In this document: positions 16,416 through 24,465 of the stretch, piece after piece
How positions within the stretch are numbered: position 1 is the first letter of the stretch
How the letters are laid out: each line of letters opens with the position of its first letter
Assembly (NCBI GenBank): GCA_900539195.1
Contig: UQBC01000022.1
Coordinates: forward strand, 1 to 43,022
Direction of reading: 5' to 3'
DNA: 43,022 bases
Source of the DNA: an uncultured Oscillospiraceae bacterium
Lineage (GTDB): Bacteria; Bacillota; Clostridia; Oscillospirales; Ruminococcaceae
Position numbers and translations under genes: made by a program
Notes under the pieces: model-generated
Seen by the model: the letters and a program-made list of their open reading frames with translations, nothing else
The model's database searches: none
What the model was told of the DNA's origin: nothing

Positions 16416-19184
16416 TTAATCCTCGCCGAGCTTCAGTGCCTTATTGATATTTATCTTTCTGATAATAGCACCGAGTATCGCAAATCCACCGAGTAGCATT
16501 ATCGCAATAAGTATATACATCTTAATGTAGTCTGCCTGCATTGCCGCTACTCTGTACGGCGGTATCTGCTCTTTTACGTTATACATATACTGGAACAGCG
16601 GTACAAACAGGTCGCTTGTAACTCCGCCTATGATAAATGCACAGATTATCGAAACACCCGATACCAGAAGCTGTTCATATCCCAGTATTCCTATTATTTC
16701 ACCGAATGAAACGCCCATAGCCCTTAAAATACCGAACTGCAGCGTCCTGCCCTTTATGGACAGTATCCAGTAGATAAGGAAGCCGATTATAGTCATTACC
16801 ATTATGATTATAAAACCGAGCGTCAGCGCACCGTTCATACCCTGGAGTGACGGGTCGGTCTTTTCACTTATCAGCATCTGCGAGCTGTCCTTTATGTTCT
16901 CAAGCGGGAGCATTCCGTCCTCAATGCTCTTGTAAAGGGCTTCGCTTGTTGCTCCGTCCTTCATCTTGAGCCATATCTGATACGGTTCAAGCTCGGTTCT
17001 CGCTCTTACATAATTATAGTTCATTACCGCAAAGTCGCACTCATTGGGGTTAAGTCCCGGCCAATAGTCAACTATTGCCATTACTGTGGTATCAAGGCTG
17101 TCGTTTCCGCCCCACTTGAGCGATATTACATCACCCTGCGAAACATTAGCCTTTTCGGCAAGTCCACTTGAAATGATCACGCCCGAACGGCTCTCTACAA
17201 GAGCGTTACAATAGTTCCACCAGTGAATAGGCAGAAGATCATTTCTGAACCACGCCGTCTGTGCAAATTTATCAGGCTCAATAGCCATAAGCGTAAGATC
17301 TGCAACATTCTTGTTTGCAATTCTCAGCTTTACGTTGTCATTTACCAGCACTCTTGTAGCGACATCCACGCCGTCAAGCGCCTCGTAACGTGAAAAGTCG
17401 GTTTCAACATAAGTGCTCGATCCGCCTTCATCTGATGTTGAAAGCGCATATTCGGTCAGCACCACATCAGCTCCGTTTTCATAATAGATCCTGTCGCTTA
17501 TGTTGTTGTTTATAGCTCTTGCCGTGTTTGCCGAGAAAAGACCAAACGAGAATGTCATTACAAGGAACAGCATAAGAAAACGTTCCTTGCCGCCCTGCGA
17601 ACGGCACACGGTGGTTATAGCCATATACTGTGAGGGTGTCCAGAAAGGACGCAGTACATAATATACAAGTCTTAAAAGATAGGGGTAGATACGGATAAAC
17701 AGCAGACCGAAGCCCAGTATCATAAGCGTTGAGAATATGAACAGCAGCGGATCAAGCTCGCCTGTTGCCTCAAATGTTCCCTCAGCTATAGAATTTGTAA
17801 TGTTGGTTGTGTAGAAGTAAAGGAATCCGAATGATACTGCAAGAAGTACGATATCAACACCGCACTTTTCCCACAGCGACATCTTTACGACCTTTGTCCT
17901 GCTCTGCTTGTACTGTACGATAGTAAGCTTTGACGCAGGAATGATCGGTATCATCGTAGTAAGGAAGAATACCACTACCGCAAGCAGTGCGTACAGCACG
18001 CTGATACCTGTTATCTTTGCGGCAATTCCCGTGCGGTTTACGAACTCTAAAAATCCGTTTGATACACCAAGGAACTGACACAGAATAAGTCCTATAAAGG
18101 GTGCAACCACAAGCGTTACAATACCGAGTATTCCCGACTCTGCGGCATACATTCCGAATATCTGCCATGAGCTTGCGCCACGGCTCTTGAACACTGCGAT
18201 CTCATTACGCTCTCTGTCAACATTGAGCTGAGATACCATAAACAGATAGAACGCCAGCATTACCATAGCCGGTATCTGAAGTATCCACAGTATACGGGTA
18301 AGCTTTTCCGCGCGCTCGGTATAGTTGCCGATTATATCCGCAACATTGAATTCATGCGCATAACCAGCTTCCTGATAGAATGTTGTATCCTTTTCAAGCT
18401 CCGCCGTAACAGCCGCTATCCTGTTCATATCAAGAGTATGGTAGTCGAGCGAATATCTGCGCGCGATATTTACCGCGTTAAATCTTCCCGCGGGCATAAG
18501 GTCGTTTCTGACCATATCATAGTCAACGAATATCGCGTTGAGATAGCTGTCGAGCGTTTCTGCCCAGTAGCTGTCGTTGTCGGTTTTCTGCTCATATACG
18601 CCCGTGATCTTCACATAATAAGGCTCAACGCCTGCCGCAAGCGATACGACTTTATATGTATTGCCGACATTTATTCCGAGCGTTTTCAGTGCGTCTTCCG
18701 ATGCAAGTCCTTCATAAACTCCGTCAACGGCAGTCTTTGAGGGCAGTTCGCCTCTTATAAGCTTCATATGGTCAAGACTGTCAGTCATACCTATAAGTTT
18801 AAGTCTGGTCGAAAGCTCTGCACCGTTACGTTCGCCGTTTACGATATAAAGGCAGTCGTCTATAAGCGTTGTCTTTGTGTTTTCCGACGCTATTCCTATA
18901 GCGTTTATCCTCGAATCCGACTTTGACACGATATCATCGATCGTCGCCTGCTGGGTATTCGTATCGGTAGTCAGCTGGAGCGTCTTTGTTACGGAATAAA
19001 GACCGGGATACTTGTTGTTGTCAATCTGGTACTGTTCCATATCCTTTATCAGCATACGCTGTAAGGACGCGTCCATGTATATAGGTATAGTGCTCATCAT
19101 ACCTGCCGCAAGCAAAAAGCCGATAAACAGGCAGAGTACCATCCATTTTGTATTGCGCATCTTGCGCCACAGTAGAGTAAACAT
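16416..19184 (-). CDS. MacB/FtsX-type ABC permease without a local ATPase
   Basis: The 922-residue protein has a transmembrane helix at residues about 15-36 and a large extracytoplasmic domain. It then has a first FtsX block with the ERNEIAVFKSRGASSWQIFGMY motif and neighbouring helices, a second extracytoplasmic region, and a C-terminal FtsX block (GRTLQFGILRAMGVSFGEI) with three helices. This duplicated-FtsX form usually works with a separate ABC ATPase and, in Gram-positives, with an adaptor lipoprotein. The adaptor is encoded just upstream (44-base gap), but no ATPase is present in this operon. An AAGGAAGG ribosome site precedes the ATG. Confidence 0.9.
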   Translation of the reverse strand: MFTLLWRKMRNTKWMVLCLFIGFLLAAGMMSTIPIYMDASLQRMLIKDMEQYQIDNNKYPGLYSVTKTLQLTTDTNTQQATIDDIVSKSDSRINAIGIASENTKTTLIDDCLYIVNGERNGAELSTRLKLIGMTDSLDHMKLIRGELPSKTAVDGVYEGLASEDALKTLGINVGNTYKVVSLAAGVEPYYVKITGVYEQKTDNDSYWAETLDSYLNAIFVDYDMVRNDLMPAGRFNAVNIARRYSLDYHTLDMNRIAAVTAELEKDTTFYQEAGYAHEFNVADIIGNYTERAEKLTRILWILQIPAMVMLAFYLFMVSQLNVDRERNEIAVFKSRGASSWQIFGMYAAESGILGIVTLVVAPFIGLILCQFLGVSNGFLEFVNRTGIAAKITGISVLYALLAVVVFFLTTMIPIIPASKLTIVQYKQSRTKVVKMSLWEKCGVDIVLLAVSFGFLYFYTTNITNSIAEGTFEATGELDPLLFIFSTLMILGFGLLFIRIYPYLLRLVYYVLRPFWTPSQYMAITTVCRSQGGKERFLMLFLVMTFSFGLFSANTARAINNNISDRIYYENGADVVLTEYALSTSDEGGSSTYVETDFSRYEALDGVDVATRVLVNDNVKLRIANKNVADLTLMAIEPDKFAQTAWFRNDLLPIHWWNYCNALVESRSGVIISSGLAEKANVSQGDVISLKWGGNDSLDTTVMAIVDYWPGLNPNECDFAVMNYNYVRARTELEPYQIWLKMKDGATSEALYKSIEDGMLPLENIKDSSQMLISEKTDPSLQGMNGALTLGFIIIMVMTIIGFLIYWILSIKGRTLQFGILRAMGVSFGEIIGILGYEQLLVSGVSIICAFIIGGVTSDLFVPLFQYMYNVKEQIPPYRVAAMQADYIKMYILIAIMLLGGFAILGAIIRKININKALKLGED

Positions 19185-19228
19185 CTGTTTTATTCCTTCC
19201 TAAGGTAAATGCCGGTGAATACGCCGTT

Positions 19229-20209
19229 TTACTTTACAACGACCTCGTCACCCTCGGAAAGTCCCGATGTTATCTGGATCTCCGTAGCGTTGCTTATTCC
19301 GGTTTCAACGTCAACCTCAGTCTTGACGCCGTCCTTGTACACCTGCACATAGTTCTTGCCCGAAAGGGTCTTTACAAGGTATTTCGGTATGACGATTGCG
19401 TCTTCCGCCTGTTCTTTTATATAACTTACATCTGCTACAGTACCTACCTTGGTAAAGCTGGGAACGTTGCCGCTGAACTCAACATATATCGAACCGGTGT
19501 CCTCGTCGCCCTGTTCCTTTGCCTCGGTCGGGGTCTTTACGACTTTGCCCTTGTATTCCTCTTCTTCTATCGTTATTGTTACTTCCTGATCCTTTGTAAA
19601 CTTCTTGTCGTCATTTACAGCAGCCTTGACATATATCTTATCGGGATCGATTATAGTTGCAATTACCTTGTATGACTGCACCTTTGTACCTGCGTTCATA
19701 CGTTCCGTGAAGCTTACAAGTCCGTCGCAAGGCGCATACAGCTTTGAAGTGTCATATTCGTTCTGCAGCTGTGCCAGTGTATTCTTTTCTATTTCAAGCT
19801 GTAAGCGGTCGTTCTCTGCACCGCTTGAGCCGTATGTATTCTGCGCCTGCTGAACTTTCAGCTCCTGCGAACGTATCTCATATTCAAGATCGCCCGTATT
19901 GTACTCGGCAATAAGGTCGCCTTTCTTTACCGTGTCGCCTGCTTTGACATATATCGTCTTCAGAGTTCCGTCACGCTCCGTAAACGAACAATCCTGCTGT
20001 ACTTCCGACACACAGTAGCCTGTAGCGCTCGCCTTATTTACAATAGTTTTCTTGACCGCCTTATAGGTCGAATAAGTAACATCTTCCACTTTCAGCACGG
20101 GTGGATCGAGAAGCTTTTCTTCCTCAGGGAAGAAGTAACAGCCCGATGCCGAGCCGGTGATCGCACATATCACAGCAACTGCCGCAACACGCATAAAGGT
20201 CTTTTTCAT
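19229..20209 (-). CDS. MacA/HlyD-type adaptor lipoprotein
   Basis: The 326-residue protein has a lipoprotein signal with lipobox SASGC (Cys24). It continues with a biotinyl-lipoyl-like hairpin (IYVKAGDTVKKGDLIAEYN), a short coiled-coil helix pair (about residues 115-155), the returning lipoyl half (LYAPCDGLVSFTERMNAGTKV), a beta-barrel, and a C-terminal membrane-proximal domain ending ITSGLSEGDEVVV. This is the membrane-fusion/adaptor subunit that pairs with MacB-type permeases. In a Gram-positive cell it would be held at the outer face of the membrane. It is the first gene of the seven-gene minus-strand run. Confidence 0.92.
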   Translation of the reverse strand: MKKTFMRVAAVAVICAITGSASGCYFFPEEEKLLDPPVLKVEDVTYSTYKAVKKTIVNKASATGYCVSEVQQDCSFTERDGTLKTIYVKAGDTVKKGDLIAEYNTGDLEYEIRSQELKVQQAQNTYGSSGAENDRLQLEIEKNTLAQLQNEYDTSKLYAPCDGLVSFTERMNAGTKVQSYKVIATIIDPDKIYVKAAVNDDKKFTKDQEVTITIEEEEYKGKVVKTPTEAKEQGDEDTGSIYVEFSGNVPSFTKVGTVADVSYIKEQAEDAIVIPKYLVKTLSGKNYVQVYKDGVKTEVDVETGISNATEIQITSGLSEGDEVVVK

Positions 20210-20455
20210 TTTTTACTTTCCTTTCCTTTAAACAAAGGGATTTGTGCATCTTTTTCTTGATATAGAAAATCAAGGATTTTATTGTCCTTTTATGGTCAAA
20301 ATTTAAAAAACACTATAGGGATGCTTATTTTAATTTTAGCATTTTTCACATAAATTTTCTACACTTTTTCAAAATTAAACGATATGCACAAATACCTGAA
20401 AGGTTATTTGTTTATTTTGTACACAGCAAAGCAACTTCAAATCCGATAAAAGCAC
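20210..20455. other. Divergent intergenic region between the adaptor operon and pyrG
   Basis: The region is A+T-rich with no open frame that I can support. It must hold the promoter for the minus-strand operon, but I see no convincing hexamer pair for it. A short inverted repeat CTTGAT...ATCAAG lies near 20258-20274. No pyrG attenuator hairpin is visible. Confidence 0.4.
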
Positions 20456-20484
20456 TTGAAAAAGCAAAACGGATTTAGTATAAT
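20456..20484 (+). promoter_or_regulatory. pyrG promoter
   Basis: TTGAAA (20456-20461) and TATAAT (20479-20484) are separated by 17 bases, about 80 bases before the pyrG start. Confidence 0.75.
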
Positions 20485-20563
20485 AGTGAGTAGTGTTTAT
20501 TTTTCAAATTGACATATAAAATCAATACGACGGGCGTTGAAAGCTCAGGGAAGGAACAAAATA

Positions 20564-22177
20564 ATGGCTACAAAGTATGTATTCGTCACCGGCGGCGTTG
20601 TGTCGGGACTCGGAAAAGGTATTACAGCGGCTTCGCTCGGAAGACTGCTCAAAATGAGGGGCTACAAGGTTACAATCCAGAAGTTTGACCCATATATTAA
20701 TGTCGACCCGGGCACAATGAGCCCTTATCAGCACGGTGAAGTTTTCGTTACGGACGACGGTGCGGAAACCGACCTCGACCTCGGACACTATGAGCGTTTC
20801 ATCGACGAGAACCTTTCAAAGTACAGCAATGTTACAACAGGTAAGATATACTGGACGGTTCTTAATAAGGAACGTCGCGGCGATTACCTCGGCGGCACGG
20901 TTCAGGTTATCCCCCATATCACAAACGAGATCAAGTCAAGAATATACAGAGTTGCAAACTCTGCCGAAACAACAGCCGATGTTGTCATCACCGAGATCGG
21001 CGGTACGGTAGGCGATATCGAGAGCACACCCTTCCTTGAGGCTATCCGTCAGGTAGTTTCAGATGTTGGAAGAGAAAACGTTGTATATATCCACGTTACA
21101 CTCCTGCCTTTCATCACCGGCAGTAACGAGATGAAGACAAAGCCCACACAGCACAGTGTAAAGGAACTCCTTTCCCTCGGTATCCAGCCCGATATTCTCG
21201 TTTGCAGAAGTGAAATGGAAATTCCTCAGGATATGACCGAGAAGATAGCAAGCTTCTGTAATGTCCGTAAGCAGGACGTTATACAGAACCTCACAGCTCC
21301 TTCTCTTTACGAAGTACCGCTTATGCTTGAAAAGGAAGGTCTTGCAAAGGTTGTATGCGAGCATCTCGGACTTGATCCCCGTGTTCCCGATTTAAAGGAA
21401 TGGGAAGATATGGTTCAGCGTCAGTACAATGCCACAAAGAACACCGTTATCGGTCTTGTCGGAAAGTATGTTGCCCTTCCCGACGCATACCTTTCCGTTA
21501 TGGAATCTCTGCGTCATGCCGGTTTTGAAAACGAATCTCACGTTGAAATAAAACTCATCAACTCCGAAGAAGTAACTCCCGAAACGGCAGACGAGCTTCT
21601 GCACGACTGCGACGGTATATTGGTTCCCGGAGGTTTCGGCGACAGAGGTATCGAGGGCAAGATTGAAGCTGTACGTTACGCCAGAGAACACAAGAAGCCA
21701 TATCTCGGACTTTGTCTCGGTATGCACATGGCTACAATCGAATTTGCACGTCACGTTGCAGGTCTTACAGAAGCAAATTCAAGCGAATTCAAGGACGGCG
21801 ACCAGAACGTCATCGACCTTATGCCCGACCAGAAGGATGTTGATATGGGCGGTACAATGCGTCTTGGTCTATATCCCTGCAAGCTTGAAGCCGGCACGAT
21901 CTCACGCGAGGTTTACGGCGATGAGCTTATTTACGAAAGACACCGCCACCGCTATGAGTTCAACAACGTATTCCGTAAACAGCTTACCGAAAGCGGTCTT
22001 GTTATCGCAGGTCAGTCGCCCGACGGAAAGCTCGTTGAAATAGTTGAGCTTTCAAGAGATGTTCACCCCTGGTTCGTGGCAGTTCAGTTCCACCCCGAGT
22101 TCAAGTCACGTCCAAACAGAGCACACCCCTTATTCAAGGACTTTATAAGAGCGTCGCTTGAGCAGGCAAACAAATAA
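20564..22177 (+). CDS. pyrG: CTP synthase
   Basis: The 537-residue enzyme aminates UTP to CTP using glutamine and ATP, the last step of cytidine nucleotide synthesis. The N-terminal synthetase domain starts with VFVTGGVVSGLGKGITAASLGRLLK, and the GATase domain has LGLCLGMHM with nucleophile Cys384 and a C-terminal HPEF. All are intact and the length is normal. The ATG at 20564 has AAGGAA seven bases upstream. A longer in-frame start at 20537 lacks one. Confidence 0.98.
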   Translation: MATKYVFVTGGVVSGLGKGITAASLGRLLKMRGYKVTIQKFDPYINVDPGTMSPYQHGEVFVTDDGAETDLDLGHYERFIDENLSKYSNVTTGKIYWTVLNKERRGDYLGGTVQVIPHITNEIKSRIYRVANSAETTADVVITEIGGTVGDIESTPFLEAIRQVVSDVGRENVVYIHVTLLPFITGSNEMKTKPTQHSVKELLSLGIQPDILVCRSEMEIPQDMTEKIASFCNVRKQDVIQNLTAPSLYEVPLMLEKEGLAKVVCEHLGLDPRVPDLKEWEDMVQRQYNATKNTVIGLVGKYVALPDAYLSVMESLRHAGFENESHVEIKLINSEEVTPETADELLHDCDGILVPGGFGDRGIEGKIEAVRYAREHKKPYLGLCLGMHMATIEFARHVAGLTEANSSEFKDGDQNVIDLMPDQKDVDMGGTMRLGLYPCKLEAGTISREVYGDELIYERHRHRYEFNNVFRKQLTESGLVIAGQSPDGKLVEIVELSRDVHPWFVAVQFHPEFKSRPNRAHPLFKDFIRASLEQANK

Positions 22178-22188
22178 AGAAACGTAAA

Positions 22189-22216
22189 ATAACTGCCCGT
22201 GAAAGCGGGCGGTTAT
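22189..22216 (+). terminator. Hairpin after pyrG
   Basis: ATAACTGCCCG (22189-22199) and CGGGCGGTTAT (22206-22216) form a stem with a TGAAAG loop and one wobble. There is only a weak T-run, so some read-through into ppk1 is possible. Confidence 0.5.
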
Positions 22217-22272
22217 ATTCATATTACGGGATATTTTACACTCCCTTTACATCCTAAAACAAAGAGGTAATT

Positions 22273-24402
22273 ATGACAGACACCAACGTATACGACAACC
22301 GAGAATTATCCTGGCTGAAGTTTAATCAGCGTGTACTTGAAGAAGCGCAGGACGTAAATGTTCCGCTCTTTGAGCGAATGAGATTCATATCCATATTCAC
22401 AAGCAACCTTGACGAATTTTTCATGGTGCGTGTCGGCTCGCTTTACGACCAGGATCTGGTCGAGCCTAAAAAGTGCGAGAACAAGACAGGTATGACTGCC
22501 GCAATACAGCTTAAAGAAATCGCACGCAGAGTCAGAGATCTGCTGTATGTCAAGGACTGCGCATTTTCTGAAGTCACAGCAAAGCTCAGCGAGTACGCCG
22601 AGCTTAAAAAGCCTGCCGACCTTAAGGGTGACGATAAGCTGTTCTTAAGGCTGTATTTCGAAAGAGAAATTCTCCCCTTGCTTTCTCCGAGCATTATAGA
22701 CAAGAATCACCCGTTCCCGTTTTTGAAGAACAGAGCGATCTATATCGGCACTCTGCTCAGAAGCAAAAACGAGGAAAAGAAAAAACAGCTTGTCGGCATA
22801 ATGAGCGCAGATTGTGACAAGGACTTTCCCCGTGTCATTTTCCTGCCGGGCGAAAAGCTCCGCTATGTGCTTGCGGAAGATGTTATCCTGCACTATATAG
22901 ATATGCTGTTCCCGAATTTTTACGTTGAAAACCGCTGTATAATGCGTGTTACAAGAAATGCCGACATTGACGCAAACGAGGCGCTTTACGACCACGATAT
23001 GGATTTCAGAAACGTAATGGAAGAGCTTTGCCGCAAGAGAAAAAAGCTCATGCCCGTAAGAGCCGAATTCTCATACGACGCTTCCCCGGAGCTTGTAAAA
23101 CGTATGCTCGAATATCTTGAGTTGTCCGACAGCTTTTCGTATATGCAGAGCTGTCCGCTTGATTTCGGATTTATGTCAGCTCTCGAAGAAAAGCTCGAAA
23201 GCAAAAAAGAGTTGTTCTACTGCCACGTTTCACCTCAGAACTCCATAATGGTAAACCCCTACGAAAGTATGTTCACACAGCTTTCCCAGCACGATATACT
23301 TCTGTCGTACCCCTACAACAAGTTCAAGAACTTCCTGCGACTGCTTGATGAAGCGGCAGACGATCCTTATGTTTCTTCCATCAAGATAACGCTTTACCGT
23401 GTTGCAAGAAACAGCGAAATAGTAAGCGCACTCATAAGAGCCGCAGAGAACGGTAAGCAGGTAATGGCACTTGTAGAACTGCGTGCAAGGTTTGATGAGG
23501 AGAACAACATCGGCTGGAGCAAAAAGATGGAAGAAGCAGGCGTAAAGATTATTTACGGTCTTGACGCTCTCAAGGTACACTCAAAGCTCCTGCTGATAAC
23601 ACGCAAGCAGGGAAGCAACATCAGATATTATACCCAGATAGGCACAGGCAACTACAACGAGAAAACATCCCGCCTTTATACCGACCTTACACTTATGACA
23701 TCAGATAAAGACATCGGAGCGGACGCAAGCACCGTGTTCAATGCACTGTCACTCGGCGCAACAGTTGAAAGCAGTACTACGCTTCTGGTTGCCCCAAAGT
23801 GCCTTAAATCACGCATAGTAGAGATGATAGACAACGAGATAACCTACGGAAACAACGGTTACATCGGTCTTAAGATGAACTCACTCACCGACAAGGATAT
23901 TATAGACAAGCTGATAGAAGCAAGCTGTCACGGCGTAAAGATCGAGCTTGTTATCAGAGGTATCTGCTGTCTTATCGCAGGCGTTCCGGGATATACCGAA
24001 AATATATCGGTAATTTCGATAGTAGGACGTTTTCTTGAGCACAGCCGTATCTATATATTCGGCAAGGGCGAGCGCAGAAAGGTATATATTTCATCTGCCG
24101 ACTTTATGACAAGAAACACCGAGCGCCGTGTAGAGGTTGCCGTACCGCTCAAGGATAAGGTTATTTCCGATAAGGTTGTTGATATATTCGACACAATGCT
24201 CAAGGATAATGTCAAGGCTCGTGTTCAGGGCAGCGACGGAATATACCGTCATAAAAAACCTATGCCCGGCGATGAACGCATCGAGGTGCATAAGCTGTTC
24301 TACGACCGTGCCTACGATGAAGCCGAACAGGCTCAGAAGCTTTATAAAGAGCCTCAAAAATCACTCTTTGCAAGAATCCGTGCAAGACTGCAAAGTAAAT
24401 AA
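22273..24402 (+). CDS. ppk1: Polyphosphate kinase 1
   Basis: The 709-residue protein reversibly polymerises inorganic polyphosphate from ATP at the membrane. Its N-terminal domain opens with YDNRELSWLKFNQRVLEEA, and the SIFTSNLDEFFMVRVGSL block is canonical. The catalytic histidine is His436 in ALKVHSKLLLI, and a second conserved histidine is His590 in FLEHSRIYIFG. Both correspond well to the Escherichia coli positions. Length and order are normal. An AAAGAGG ribosome site precedes the ATG. It follows pyrG by 95 bases on the same strand and ends at a bidirectional-looking terminator. Confidence 0.97.
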   Translation: MTDTNVYDNRELSWLKFNQRVLEEAQDVNVPLFERMRFISIFTSNLDEFFMVRVGSLYDQDLVEPKKCENKTGMTAAIQLKEIARRVRDLLYVKDCAFSEVTAKLSEYAELKKPADLKGDDKLFLRLYFEREILPLLSPSIIDKNHPFPFLKNRAIYIGTLLRSKNEEKKKQLVGIMSADCDKDFPRVIFLPGEKLRYVLAEDVILHYIDMLFPNFYVENRCIMRVTRNADIDANEALYDHDMDFRNVMEELCRKRKKLMPVRAEFSYDASPELVKRMLEYLELSDSFSYMQSCPLDFGFMSALEEKLESKKELFYCHVSPQNSIMVNPYESMFTQLSQHDILLSYPYNKFKNFLRLLDEAADDPYVSSIKITLYRVARNSEIVSALIRAAENGKQVMALVELRARFDEENNIGWSKKMEEAGVKIIYGLDALKVHSKLLLITRKQGSNIRYYTQIGTGNYNEKTSRLYTDLTLMTSDKDIGADASTVFNALSLGATVESSTTLLVAPKCLKSRIVEMIDNEITYGNNGYIGLKMNSLTDKDIIDKLIEASCHGVKIELVIRGICCLIAGVPGYTENISVISIVGRFLEHSRIYIFGKGERRKVYISSADFMTRNTERRVEVAVPLKDKVISDKVVDIFDTMLKDNVKARVQGSDGIYRHKKPMPGDERIEVHKLFYDRAYDEAEQAQKLYKEPQKSLFARIRARLQSK

Positions 24403-24412
24403 CCGATAACAA

Positions 24413-24442
24413 AAGCGGAGCAGGATCAACACCTACTCCGCT
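24413..24442. terminator. Terminator between convergent ppk1 and the GH74 gene
   Basis: AAGCGGAGCAGG (24413-24424) pairs with CCTACTCCGCTT (24431-24442) with one mismatch. It has A-rich and T-rich flanks, so it could serve both converging genes. Confidence 0.65.
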
Positions 24443-24465
24443 TATATTTTATCTTTTTATCCTGC

